Below, one piece after another: positions 25,429 to 34,040 of a stretch of 64,000 nucleotides of DNA. The position numbers were made by a program, and so were the translations under genes. The notes beneath the pieces are model-generated. The model was given only the letters and a program-made list of their open reading frames with translations, had not been told where the DNA came from and searched no databases. Source of the stretch: Neobacillus niacini (GTDB lineage Bacteria > Bacillota > Bacilli > Bacillales > Cytobacillaceae); the NCBI RefSeq assembly GCF_019749295.1, contig NZ_JACWFG010000027.1:1-64000 (forward strand), given 5' to 3'. Position 1 is the first letter of the stretch. Each line of letters starts with the position of its first letter.

Positions 25429-26166
25429 ATGTACAAGAAACAAGATTTACTAAAACATCTAAAAGAATTGGAAATCGACGAAAATGGAGTATTACTTGTA
25501 CATTCGTCAATGAAAAGTATTGGCCAGGTAGAGGGAGGGGCGGATACTGTCCTTGACGCACTTTCGGAATATATGAAAAATGGTCTTTTGGTTTTTCCTA
25601 CCCATACATGGTCGTATATTAATGGTGAGAATCCTCGGTTTTATGTCAATGACTCACCATCTTGTGTTGGTATTTTAACGGAAATGTTTCGAAAACGGCC
25701 TGGTGTTGTTCGCTCATGGCATCCAACGCATTCGGTAGCTGCCCTGGGAAAAGGAGCAGATGAATTTATAGCGGGTAATGAACAATTCGACACACCTTGT
25801 GCACGAGAATCAAGTTGGGGGAAATTACTTGACCAGAAGGCAGCCATCTTGTTAATCGGAGTCGATTTACGGAGATGTACGTATATTCATGGAGTCGAGG
25901 AATGGCTTGATATACCGGGTCGATTGACAGATGATCACGAAATGCTTTATACAATATTACCGGATAAAACGGAAATACCCATATCGCAAAGGAGACATAT
26001 TGGTCATACCTCTGAAAAATACGAACGGGTTGAAGATATATTTCTAACCAATCAAGTGATGTACAAAGGGCAATTTGGCGATGCAACAGTAAGAGTATGT
26101 GACACTGTAAAAATGACAGACTTGCTAAATCACATACTAATAGAAAATCCAGAATTATTTTCTTGA
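25429..26166 (+). CDS. AAC(3)-family N-acetyltransferase
   Basis: A 245-residue enzyme of the aminoglycoside 3-N-acetyltransferase family (YokD/FrbF-like fold): LLVHSSMKSIGQVEGGADTVLDALSEYM, LVFPTHTWSY, RKRPGVVRSWHPTHSVAALGKGADEF, and SWGKLLDQKAAILLIGV. The conserved HPTHS segment carries the catalytic His region. Members use acetyl-CoA, and some act on aminoglycosides while chromosomal Bacillus versions often have other or unknown substrates, so resistance should not be assumed. The ATG at 25429 follows GAAAGG. A terminator follows. Confidence 0.88.
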   Translation: MYKKQDLLKHLKELEIDENGVLLVHSSMKSIGQVEGGADTVLDALSEYMKNGLLVFPTHTWSYINGENPRFYVNDSPSCVGILTEMFRKRPGVVRSWHPTHSVAALGKGADEFIAGNEQFDTPCARESSWGKLLDQKAAILLIGVDLRRCTYIHGVEEWLDIPGRLTDDHEMLYTILPDKTEIPISQRRHIGHTSEKYERVEDIFLTNQVMYKGQFGDATVRVCDTVKMTDLLNHILIENPELFS

Positions 26167-26215
26167 TTTATGGGAAAGGTTCTTCTTACAACGTACATTT
26201 GAATATGGTTGAACA

Positions 26216-26247
26216 AAGGTAGCTCCAGTTTTGGAGCTACCTTTTTT
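26216..26247 (+). terminator. Rho-independent terminator after the acetyltransferase
   Basis: AAAGGTAGCTCCA pairs with TGGAGCTACCTTTTTT. Confidence 0.9.
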
Positions 26248-26262
26248 AATTTCACTGTTATC

Positions 26263-26541
26263 TTAGAATGCGGAAGGGGACACTCTAGCTTGTTTCTCTA
26301 CCACTTCAGAAAGAACACCATCTGTCATTTTGTAAACTTTGTCGCAATATCCCACAAGCCGAACATCATGAGTCACCACAATGGTGGTTGTTATTTTCTG
26401 CTTGGTTACCTTTTTTAATAGTTCCATAACTTCATAGGCACGGTCTGAATCTAGAGAAGCTGTAGGCTCATCAGCTAATATAATGGAGGGATTGCTATAT
26501 AGAGCGTTAGCGATGGCTACACGTTGGCGTTGCCCTCCAAC
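26263..26541 (-). pseudogene. Truncated ABC transporter ATPase (C-terminal third)
   Basis: On the minus strand the frame ending at 26263 reads VGGQRQRVAIANAL (ABC signature), SNPSIILADEPTASLDS (Walker B and D-loop), then TTIVVTHDVRLVGYCD (H-loop) and a normal C-terminus. The N-terminal two thirds with Walker A are missing. Homology stops abruptly at 26541, right where the regulator's upstream DNA begins. The family is the MacB/LolD-like two-subunit exporter ATPase. The truncation marks a recombination junction at the left edge of the carbohydrate locus. Confidence 0.85.
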
Positions 26542-26573
26542 TCAAAAAAGTATTTTGCAAACCGCTAAACGAA

Positions 26574-26608
26574 TGTTATATTGTTATATAAATGATATAT
26601 ATTGTTAT
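26574..26608 (+). promoter_or_regulatory. Direct TGTTAT half-sites before the AraR-like gene
   Basis: TGTTAT occurs at 26574, 26582 and 26603, just upstream of the ribosome-binding site. The same half-site occurs as inverted copies after the gene, including a palindrome at 27895-27910, suggesting autoregulation by the encoded repressor. Confidence 0.45.
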
Positions 26609-26624
26609 AAGGAGGTTCACTTCA

Positions 26625-27773
26625 TTGATTTTAGATAAGAAGTCTAAACCCATGTACATGCAGATTTTTGAAATACTTTCTGAAAAAATAAAAAATAGAG
26701 AATATAAGGAAGGAGAGAGGCTTCCGTCTGAAAAAGAACTGGCGGATTTATACAATGTGAGTCGGATCACCAGCAGAAAGACTCTCGATATGCTGGCAAA
26801 AGAGGGACATGTCATTCGACAGAGAGGCAGAGGGTCGTTTGTTACCTACGAGAAAGAAAAGCTTTCGTACCATTCCCATGAGGAAGATGATGAATTTCTA
26901 ATGACCAAAAACATGCTAATTGGCGTGGTTGTTACCGATTTCGATTATACCTACGGAACTGAAATTATCTATGGGTTGGAAGAAGCAGCAAGGGAGCTGG
27001 GTTCATTCATCGTTCCTAGACGTACGCTCGGTCAAATTGAGAATGAAAAGCAGGCCATCATGGACTTGGTGGAGCTTGGAGTAGAGGGACTCATTATTTT
27101 TCCTGCTCAGGGGGAAAACCTGAATGAAGAAATCCTAAAACTGGTGATTGAGAAATTCCCGATTGTATTAATAGACCGTCATCTAAAGGGGCTGTCAACC
27201 ACTTCCATCAGCACGGATAACTCCCGGGCTACGGCTTTAGGGGTTAAATATCTGTTTGAGCTTGGACATCGGAACATAGGGCTTCTCACACCACCTCCCG
27301 AATTAACAACCGCTATTGAAGAACGGATTGACGGCTTCATTTCTGCCCATGCAGAAGAGGGGATTGTGGTGGACAAAAATCTTTGGCTGACGTCCATCAC
27401 CAGTACATTGCCGAATCAATTGAATGAGGAAAATATCCGGAGGGATATAAATATGATAAAGTCTTTTCTACAAGAAAACCCCTCCATTACCGCATTGTTT
27501 GCCATCGAGTACCACATTGCTGTATTGGCTAAAAAAGCCGCTGAAGAACTAGGTTATAAGATTCCAAGTGATTTATCCATTATCTGTTTTGATGGACCAA
27601 CGCTTCAACTAGCTGAGTCATTCAGTTTTACACATTTGAAGCAAAACGAAAAACAAATGGGGAAGCGGGCTGTCGAGATGGTCATGGAACTCTCGCAAGG
27701 AAAGAAAGTTAACAGCATTACCCTGCTGGAGGCAAACCTGAAGATAGGAAACTCCACATCCAAGGTACACTGA
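26625..27773 (+). CDS. AraR-like GntR/LacI hybrid repressor
   Basis: A 382-residue regulator. The N-terminal GntR winged helix (PMYMQIFEILSEKIKNREYKEGERLPSEKELADLYNVSRITSRKTLDMLAKEGHVIRQRGRGSFV) is joined to a LacI-type periplasmic-binding-like sensor (NMLIGVVVTDFDYTYGTEIIYGLEEAA, EGLIIFPAQGE, FPIVLIDRHLKGLSTTSISTDN, YLFELGHRNIGLLTPP, LSIICFDGP). This is the architecture of B. subtilis AraR, which senses L-arabinose; the sugar here is unknown. The TTG start is set by AAGGAGG 9 nt upstream. It directly precedes the GH76 mannanase gene, whose upstream region holds candidate operators. Confidence 0.9.
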   Translation: MILDKKSKPMYMQIFEILSEKIKNREYKEGERLPSEKELADLYNVSRITSRKTLDMLAKEGHVIRQRGRGSFVTYEKEKLSYHSHEEDDEFLMTKNMLIGVVVTDFDYTYGTEIIYGLEEAARELGSFIVPRRTLGQIENEKQAIMDLVELGVEGLIIFPAQGENLNEEILKLVIEKFPIVLIDRHLKGLSTTSISTDNSRATALGVKYLFELGHRNIGLLTPPPELTTAIEERIDGFISAHAEEGIVVDKNLWLTSITSTLPNQLNEENIRRDINMIKSFLQENPSITALFAIEYHIAVLAKKAAEELGYKIPSDLSIICFDGPTLQLAESFSFTHLKQNEKQMGKRAVEMVMELSQGKKVNSITLLEANLKIGNSTSKVH

Positions 27774-27796
27774 GTGAGATCATTGTACCTTTTTTC
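27762..27796 (+). terminator. Terminator overlapping the repressor stop codon
   Basis: AAGGTACA pairs with TGTACCTT, followed by a T run; the left arm lies within the last codons of the repressor gene. Confidence 0.78.
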
Positions 27797-27894
27797 TTGC
27801 TTTCTAGTTTATTTTGCTGAAATCATAAATTTTTATATAACAATTAATTATAACATTATGTTTTATTTATGACATTTAGTTATTGTCATCTAAT

Positions 27895-27910
27895 TGTTAT
27901 GGTAATAACA
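27895..27910 (+). promoter_or_regulatory. Candidate operator of the AraR-like repressor
   Basis: TGTTAT-GGTA-ATAACA is a perfect inverted repeat. Single ATAACA half-sites also lie at 27837 and 27850. It is followed 6 bp later by a cre-like site, in the only long upstream region of the GH76 gene. Confidence 0.5.
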
Positions 27911-27916
27911 TATAAA

Positions 27917-27931
27917 ATGTAAGCGTTTTAT
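27917..27931 (+). promoter_or_regulatory. cre-like site (CcpA)
   Basis: ATGTAAGCGTTTTAT fits the cre consensus WTGNAANCGNWNNCW at all but the penultimate position. It lies between the repressor gene and GH76, so carbon catabolite repression of the mannanase is likely. Confidence 0.6.
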
Positions 27932-27959
27932 ATCAAGTTAATAGGGATGGAATGACATC

Positions 27960-28208
27960 ATGTGCGGTGGAATCACCTGGAGAAAGCCGCAATTGGATTA
28001 CAAGAATGCACCGGCCAACGGTCCGGTCATTATCCTTGCTGACCGTCTTTCTCAATCCTTTGGGGACAAGGATTAAGACCATCTTTTTTTCGGTTCATCA
28101 TGGACAACACCGAGTGAACCCATCGTGGATCTTTCTGTCCATTTAAGCGGTGTCAAGCTTTTTGAACAACTGGCCTTATTGGATGCAAAAGTCAATTCAA
28201 GGAATTGA
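27960..28208 (+). pseudogene. Short interrupted frame of unknown origin
   Basis: From ATG at 27960 the frame reads MCGGITWRKPQLDYKNAP for 38 codons to a TAA. It then continues open in the same frame (DHLFFGSSWTTPSEPIVDL and on) to a TGA at 28208. Composition is protein-like. It may be a remnant with one nonsense codon of a gene I cannot identify, lying in the leader of the GH76 gene. No strong ribosome-binding site. Confidence 0.35.
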
Positions 28209-28367
28209 TTTACAAAAGTTTTATAGAATCATAGAGCTAAGAAAAATTACATTAAGCATTAGTAACACGAAAGAACCAAAGGGTTAGTAAGTTGATTGAT
28301 GCACCAGCTTTTCGTTACTTCAGAGATTCGACACACATATCCAACAATTACAAGTGGAGGTCATGAA

Positions 28368-31300
28368 GTGAAAAAGAAAAAAAGAATCCTATCTAAATTA
28401 TTTGTCATACCTATGGTGGTTGCCTTATCATTTCCTTCCCTTTCCGAGAACGAAGCTTCAACAGTACATGCTTTTACATCATCCGATGCTGATACGGCGA
28501 TTGAAGCCTTTAATGCTAAGTTTTGGGACAGTGAGGAGAAGTATTTTTGGACGAATTCAAATCAGGGCAACGACTATCAAGGTTTTTGGGTAGAAGCAGA
28601 GCTTTGGGAAATGGTCATGGATGCCTATCTGCATACTTCAGATGCTAGTTTGAAAGAAAAGCTTAGAAAGCAGATTGATGACATATTTGAAGGAACGGTT
28701 GCTAAGTATGGGGAAGATTGGACAAACAATCCTTTCAATGATGACATCATGTGGTGGGCGCTCGGGAGTGCAAGAGCCTATGACATAACCAAAAATGAGC
28801 GATATTTAGAAAAGGCGAAGTATTATTTTGACTTTGTCTATGACAATGAATGGGATGACGACTTTGCGAACGGCGGTATCTGGTGGAAGAATGATGAACA
28901 TACCACAAAGAATGCTTGTATTAATTTCCCGGCGGCACAAGCAGCGATAGAAATTTATAAAATTACGAAGGACGAGCATTATTTAGAAGCAGCCACTCGT
29001 ATCTATCGTTGGAGTAAAACGATGCTTACAGATGGTAACGGTAAAGTGTTTGACCGCATAGAAGTAGAACGTGGTACGGTCCCGGATGCTACTCATTACA
29101 ATCAGGGAACTTTTATTGGTTCAGCAGTTGGACTCTATCAAATCACTGGAAACAAAGTTTATCTTGATGATGCTGTGAAGGCAGCAAAATTCACACAGGA
29201 TCATTTGGTAGATGGCAATGATTTGCTGCGGTATGAAGGACCGAATGGTGACTTGAAAGGCGGCAAAACCATCCTAGTCCGTAATCTTGCCTATCTTCAA
29301 GATACGCTAAATGAGACGAGTGAAAGTAAATATGAGCAGTTTACAAGCGACTATAACTACTGGCTTGCATATAATGCAGAATTTGCCTGGAGCCATCGTA
29401 ATGCTGAGAATATTGTGGATGGTAACTGGTCAGGGCAATTGCTTTCTGGTAAATATGAATCCTGGGCATCAGCTGCAGCGGTTGAAGCGCTGACGGTTTT
29501 AGACTCACAGGATGTTGAATTAAAGTATGAGGATAAAGATGCCTATACTAAAATCGAAGCAGAAAAGTACAATAGCGGTACTGGCTTTGTTATGGAAGGC
29601 AGTCCAGAAGGCACCCTTCAATTGGGAGGAATTCAACCCGGATTTTATGCCTCTTATAAAAATGTGGATTTCGGATCTGATGGAGCAGTAGGCTTTATTG
29701 CGAGAGCAGCAAGCGGAACAGGTGGAGGTAAGATCGAAATACGACTCGATTCCTTGGATGGTCCAAAGGTTGGTACCGTAGACGTAGAAGGAACAGGCGG
29801 ATGGAATAATTTTACCGATGCAGTTACTGTTCTGAAGGATGAGCAGGGAATTCCAACGACGGTAACAGGAAAACACGATGTCTACCTTGTCTTTACCAAG
29901 AAAAATGATGATTATTTATTCAACTTAAACTGGATTAAATTCACCAAAAGTGATCCAACCAGAACAGATGCTTATACCAGACTTAAGGCAGGGAACTTCA
30001 ATGAAAGCTCTGGTTTAAGCAAAAATGCTGATTGGGGATTTGTAGAAGGCGTTCATCACAACGCATATGCCTTATATGAAGACATTAATTTTGAAACTGG
30101 TGCAGCCGGTTTTACTGCTCATGTTGCTAGCGGAGGTCAAGGCGGTACGATTGAAGTGAAGCTGGACAGTCTGGACGGACCAACAGCAGGTGTTATTGAC
30201 ATCCCTGCCAATGGCGATTGGAATAAATGGTTTGACGTGATGGCCAACATCGATGACACTGTCGCAGTCGGTATTCATGATGTTTATCTCGTTTTCCATG
30301 GTGTGGACGGAAAAGACTACCCTTGTAATTTAGATTGGTTCACTTTTACGACCGTGAAGGGGAAAGCCAGTGATGCCTATGGGAAGCTAGAGGCAGAAAA
30401 CTATACGAGCGGTACAGGCATCGGAACGGAAAATAGCGGAGGTCAAACCTACCTGGCTGGAATATTTGGCACTAATCATCCGAATGCCATGTACAATTAT
30501 ATCGACTTTGGCGATACAAGTCCTGCTCAATTTCATGTGAATGCAGCCAGCGACACAAGCGGAGGTACGATTGAAGTAAGAATTGACAGCATGAATGGCC
30601 CGGTAATCGCAACGGCTGATGTCTCAGGAACGGGCGGATGGCAGAATTTCGAAGTCATCTCAACGGATGTCACAACGCCTATAACAGGTAAGCACATTGT
30701 CTACCTATTATTTAAAGGTGACAGCTGGTTATATAACCTTGATAAATTTACTTTCGGTGATCCATCGGTATTCTCAGCACCAGATCCAAAGCCTGAACCG
30801 GTAGAGGACAGTGTTCCTCCGGGAGAGGTAGAAAATGTGCAGGTCATGAACGAAAATGATCAACTGAAGCTGTATTGGGATGGTCCATATGATATTGATG
30901 CTCAAAAGGTGAAAATTACCCTATTAAGCAAGGGGCAGCCAGTGGGAGGCGAGGTTGAGGTGAATAGAGGAATACAGAATGTGGCTCTATCAGGATTGGA
31001 AAAGAATCTGGATTATTCTATTTTGATAAGTGCTCTCGATACATCCGGAAATGAATCAAGCGGTATTACAATAGATAGTAAGAATTTGCCTTCCTATTCA
31101 CTTTCCGCAGGCGAGGTTGCTTTAGCAGTGGGAGACTCATTTGAAGATTACAAGACTTTAAACTTTAAAGTTTGGGATAATGTATCAAGTATCAAATCAG
31201 CGACCATCACTTTTGATGATCAGGAATATAAGCTGGATCCACAGAAACAGCAAAGTTTAGACATCGATTTTGCCGGGAATGTAGGAGAAAAAAGTGCAAC

Positions 31301-31625
31301 GATATTTATTGAGGATACTGCTGGAAATATTCTGCACAAGACATTCCAATTCCATGTCGTTACGAGCGTAGATTCAATGAAGCATTTAATCAACCGTTTC
31401 ATTGACTCTAAAGAATTAAGCGGAGACTTGATTCCACAGCTAACGAATTCTCTTAATCAAGTACAGCATCAGCTTGATAAAGGGAACCAGGAACAGGCGA
31501 TGAAAAAAATACAGGATTTTGTTAAGCGCTTAAATAATGAAGATTTGAGTAAGTATGTGACTGATCATGCAAAAGAAATTCTAAATAATGATGCTGAGTC
31601 GGTTGTCAATACCTGGAAGAATTAA
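28368..31625 (+). CDS. Secreted multi-domain GH76 endo-alpha-1,6-mannanase
   Basis: A 1085-residue secreted enzyme predicted to cut the alpha-1,6-mannan backbone outside the cell. Signal peptide 1-35 (ending VHA). The GH76 catalytic domain spans about 36-385, with the signature NPFNDDIMWWALGSARAY in which Asp125-Asp126 are the expected catalytic pair, and NFPAAQAAIEIYK further on. Three related beta-sandwich modules (about 390-525, 525-663, 664-800) have CBM6-like sequences with repeats of IEVRLDSLDGP. A fibronectin III-like domain lies at about 815-905, an Ig-like stretch to about 1000, and a FIMAH-like helical end at 1000-1085. GTG start by GTGGAGG 8 nt upstream; the frame is open to 28296. 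No LPXTG anchor, so retention would have to come from the binding modules. Confidence 0.9.
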   Translation: MKKKKRILSKLFVIPMVVALSFPSLSENEASTVHAFTSSDADTAIEAFNAKFWDSEEKYFWTNSNQGNDYQGFWVEAELWEMVMDAYLHTSDASLKEKLRKQIDDIFEGTVAKYGEDWTNNPFNDDIMWWALGSARAYDITKNERYLEKAKYYFDFVYDNEWDDDFANGGIWWKNDEHTTKNACINFPAAQAAIEIYKITKDEHYLEAATRIYRWSKTMLTDGNGKVFDRIEVERGTVPDATHYNQGTFIGSAVGLYQITGNKVYLDDAVKAAKFTQDHLVDGNDLLRYEGPNGDLKGGKTILVRNLAYLQDTLNETSESKYEQFTSDYNYWLAYNAEFAWSHRNAENIVDGNWSGQLLSGKYESWASAAAVEALTVLDSQDVELKYEDKDAYTKIEAEKYNSGTGFVMEGSPEGTLQLGGIQPGFYASYKNVDFGSDGAVGFIARAASGTGGGKIEIRLDSLDGPKVGTVDVEGTGGWNNFTDAVTVLKDEQGIPTTVTGKHDVYLVFTKKNDDYLFNLNWIKFTKSDPTRTDAYTRLKAGNFNESSGLSKNADWGFVEGVHHNAYALYEDINFETGAAGFTAHVASGGQGGTIEVKLDSLDGPTAGVIDIPANGDWNKWFDVMANIDDTVAVGIHDVYLVFHGVDGKDYPCNLDWFTFTTVKGKASDAYGKLEAENYTSGTGIGTENSGGQTYLAGIFGTNHPNAMYNYIDFGDTSPAQFHVNAASDTSGGTIEVRIDSMNGPVIATADVSGTGGWQNFEVISTDVTTPITGKHIVYLLFKGDSWLYNLDKFTFGDPSVFSAPDPKPEPVEDSVPPGEVENVQVMNENDQLKLYWDGPYDIDAQKVKITLLSKGQPVGGEVEVNRGIQNVALSGLEKNLDYSILISALDTSGNESSGITIDSKNLPSYSLSAGEVALAVGDSFEDYKTLNFKVWDNVSSIKSATITFDDQEYKLDPQKQQSLDIDFAGNVGEKSATIFIEDTAGNILHKTFQFHVVTSVDSMKHLINRFIDSKELSGDLIPQLTNSLNQVQHQLDKGNQEQAMKKIQDFVKRLNNEDLSKYVTDHAKEILNNDAESVVNTWKN

Positions 31626-31663
31626 AATTAAACTTGTTTTTGGGGTCAGATCCCATAGCAAAA

Positions 31664-31712
31664 AAAGGAAGGAGATTCTCACACTTTACGGTGCAAGAAT
31701 CTCCTCCCCTTT
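31664..31712 (+). terminator. Inverted repeat after the GH76 gene
   Basis: AAAGGAAGGAGATTCT pairs imperfectly with AGAATCTCCTCCCCTTT, with a loop of about 18 nt. Likely terminator. Confidence 0.6.
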
Positions 31713-31750
31713 GCTAATAAAGCGTTATCTGAAAAGCGGAAAGGTAAGAA

Positions 31751-32004
31751 ATGATGAAAAATGCTACGTTCCGGGAAGCTTTATATTATCATAGAGCTGG
31801 GGGGAAAGGATTTAAATTTAAGGAGGAAGTGCAGCAATTCGAGAAGCAAATTCTCATTCAAACTTAAAAACTTCTTCTACCTTGAAAGAAGCCAGTAAGA
31901 AGCTAGGAGTAGATGCATCTTCGATTACGAGAAAGGTAAGGAAATATAAAATCAACGAAGAATTGAAATTGCAATGGTGCAATCTTAAAAAGGGGTTTGA
32001 TTAA
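31751..32004 (+). pseudogene. C-terminal relic of a sigma-54-type activator
   Basis: Two frames together rebuild a Fis-like helix-turn-helix tail. The first gives FKFKEEVQQFEKQILIQT (31751-31867). After a shift near 31868 the second continues LKTSSTLKEASKKLGVDASSITRKVRKYKI to the stop at 32004. This order (helix, then TLKEAxKxLGVxxSxITRKxRKY) is the end of bacterial enhancer-binding proteins such as RocR-type regulators. The AAA+ core is absent. A degraded insertion relic. Confidence 0.65.
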
Positions 32005-32034
32005 CTAGTCCTTGATTTTTCCCGTTTTAAAAGT

Positions 32035-32703
32035 TTATTTACTGAACGAATTATAATACTCATAAGAATAGGAATATGAGTCGCCGTTTTCATTTTTTTG
32101 TTTTTCCTCGTGTTCAATGTATTCAACCTCAAGTGTAATGGCACTAATTAATATAAATGCGCCAATAACTTGAATCCAGCTGCCAGCTAATATTATCTGT
32201 TCTCCAATTACGTTTTTTTCGTTTATAACATAAATGTTACCAATCGCACCTAAAAAGGAACCTAAAGAAATTAAGCTATTTCCTGTAATAGCAAGGTTCC
32301 TAAAGGATGAATCCTCTTCAAGGGATGCACCTATTGCTTCAAAAGCTGCACCAAGACCCTGGACTGCACTCCCAAGGGTATCGATTTTTATTCCCTCTTC
32401 CTCAGCGCCATGGATATCTAAACTTACTCCAACTGAATTTGTAGTATTACCAGCTGCCTCAAGCCAATTACCGAAGATGGTATATAGTTGAGATAGCTGG
32501 CTCTCTGACTTTAACAGCTTAGATCTCCCAATAGCTTGCAACGTATTTCCGAGGGCTTCAACCCCATTTCCTTTAATTATTAAATCTTTCCCCAAATCGC
32601 TGTGAGTGAAAGTTTGCTGGGTCTGCCCGATTGTATCAATGAGTGACCCAACAACTAGTAACCAAGTGCCTGAAATAAGAAGGTCTTCTCCACGAATTGT
32701 CAT
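32035..32703 (-). CDS. Glycine-rich repetitive protein (DUF6944-like)
   Basis: A 222-residue protein made of imperfect repeats of about 25-35 residues with the pattern G..L...G..L..IG (for example GEDLLISGTWLLVVGSLIDTIGQT, GNGVEALGNTLQAIG, GNWLEAAGNTTNSVG, GSAVQGLGAAFEAIGASL). The hydrophobic end (GSWIQVIGAFILISAITLEVEYI) is followed by a charged Tyr/Ser tail. It resembles the Bacillus repetitive proteins grouped as DUF6944, which is a recollection and not searched. Location and role unknown. The divergent promoter region is followed by gene relics. Confidence 0.7.
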   Translation of the reverse strand: MTIRGEDLLISGTWLLVVGSLIDTIGQTQQTFTHSDLGKDLIIKGNGVEALGNTLQAIGRSKLLKSESQLSQLYTIFGNWLEAAGNTTNSVGVSLDIHGAEEEGIKIDTLGSAVQGLGAAFEAIGASLEEDSSFRNLAITGNSLISLGSFLGAIGNIYVINEKNVIGEQIILAGSWIQVIGAFILISAITLEVEYIEHEEKQKNENGDSYSYSYEYYNSFSK

Positions 32704-33111
32704 AATTCCAAACGCTCCTAAAAAGGGGGTATCCTATAGTATTCATAACCCAGCGTAAATTTACATTTTTCTATGGGTTGAAAGGGAGCTCATCTTCTTT
32801 AATTATTTCTTTGGATTTGCTAACAAACTTGTTGTTGTGTTTCACCGTGAAGACAATCAAAGTACTTAACTTTGCCTGTTTCGAGCACATAGAGCAACGG
32901 TTTAATTCACGAACTATAGGTAAATGATCGAGAAAGAGTGTTTTAATTTGTTGGTGACAATTCCTAAATCTTTCGCTTAATGATTATTCGTTTAACAATA
33001 GAGCAGGAGATGCCATTACCTTGATACTCTTCATTAATAGCCTTTAACAGCGTTCCAATATTGCATAAAGAAAACCAGGGACTTTTAACAAAAACGAACT
33101 AGACTTATTAA

Positions 33112-33246
33112 TCAGTCGAGCTCGCCCTTCGAGAACTCATCCTTCTTCACAACTAACCACATCTCGATATGTGTATTAAATTCCTTCAAACTCTTAAACT
33201 GAGAATATCCTTCAAAGCATTCAATTCTGCCAGATTTTAAATTCAT
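33112..33246 (-). pseudogene. N-terminal relic of a helix-turn-helix protein
   Basis: A 44-residue frame with a ribosome-binding site reads MNLKSGRIECFEGYSQFKSLKEFN, and on to KKDEFSKGELD, then stops. It resembles the start of a family of Bacillus cytosolic helix-turn-helix proteins that begin YEGYEQFKTVKEFN. Further along the minus strand (to about 32775) scattered pieces such as KDLGIVTN and a final acidic tail suggest the rest of the same gene, heavily decayed. The remaining 32704-33554 interval holds nothing else that I can support. A second fragment with the same FKxxKEFN block lies at 36779-36967. Confidence 0.45.
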
Positions 33247-33554
33247 AAAATTGCACCACTCTTTCTGCCCTCTATATTAGGAAGCTAGGGGGCAGAAGGA
33301 CAAGGTGATATTCAAGAAGTTGTTACAGTCTTGTGAACTGTTAATTAGTCCAGCTAATATCTTATACGAACAAATGTAGTAACCTATGACCAATCATTGC
33401 ATAAGAGGAGCTAATTTCCTTAAAATATCGAATTTATAGGTGTTCCTTTAATTGTCCTGTTTAGAGTTTTTGCAATTGGGGAGGGACTTCCTCTGTTATT
33501 GGGTCAGGGTGTAATCCCAATATCTTCGAAGGAGTTTCCCATAATAGGGTAATG

Positions 33555-33881
33555 CTACGCCCAGTAAGAACCCCAGTATTTCATTTCTTTTATGATGGTA
33601 TGTAAGGATTGTCCTTTTTCTGTAAGTGAATATTCAACTGTTACGGGTACTGTAGCGTAAACAGTCCGAATTAGAACACCATTGGATTCTAAATGTCTTA
33701 GCGTATCGGTTAAGGCCTTTGGACTTACATTTGATATAGCCTTTTGTAATTCTCCAAATCGCTTTGTCCCTTCGAATAACTCTCTTAATACGAGGAAAGA
33801 CCACTTTCCTCCAATGACACTAAGTGCTTTTTCAATCGAACATTCAATCACTAAGGGTTTCGTTTCTTTTATTTCGCTCAT
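33555..33881 (-). CDS. HxlR-family transcriptional regulator
   Basis: A 108-residue winged-helix regulator of the HxlR family: CSIEKALSVIGGKWSFLVLRELFEGTKRFGELQKAISNVSPKALTDTLRHLESNGVLIRTVYATVPVTVEYSLTEKG. These act as dimers, often sensing electrophiles or redox changes. It is divergent from a group of NAD(P)H-dependent reductases, and a 17-bp palindrome lies between them, so it probably controls them. Confidence 0.9.
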   Translation of the reverse strand: MSEIKETKPLVIECSIEKALSVIGGKWSFLVLRELFEGTKRFGELQKAISNVSPKALTDTLRHLESNGVLIRTVYATVPVTVEYSLTEKGQSLHTIIKEMKYWGSYWA

Positions 33882-33907
33882 AGACTGCCTCTTTCTTATT
33901 TATAGAA

Positions 33908-33924
33908 ACTATAAATTTTATAGT
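33908..33924. promoter_or_regulatory. Palindrome, candidate HxlR operator
   Basis: ACTATAAATTTTATAGT is palindromic apart from its central base. It lies 27 bp upstream of the HxlR start and 117 bp before the aldo/keto reductase start. HxlR proteins typically bind AT-rich palindromes in such positions. Confidence 0.6.
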
Positions 33925-34040
33925 AATTAATATATAGGTTAGTATATCAAAAATATTTCAGTGGTTGTTGTTTAAATGGTGAAAACGTATACTTTTTTGT
34001 GTAAGGTTATTACCAAGATATAGAAAGGGAGATCAAACAT

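Noticed and set aside
27837-27910. Fifth copy of the shared regulon element upstream of GH76
   Set aside because: TGTTTTATTTATGAC looks similar, but the GAAAATT block and the 25-bp step to a -10 box are missing.
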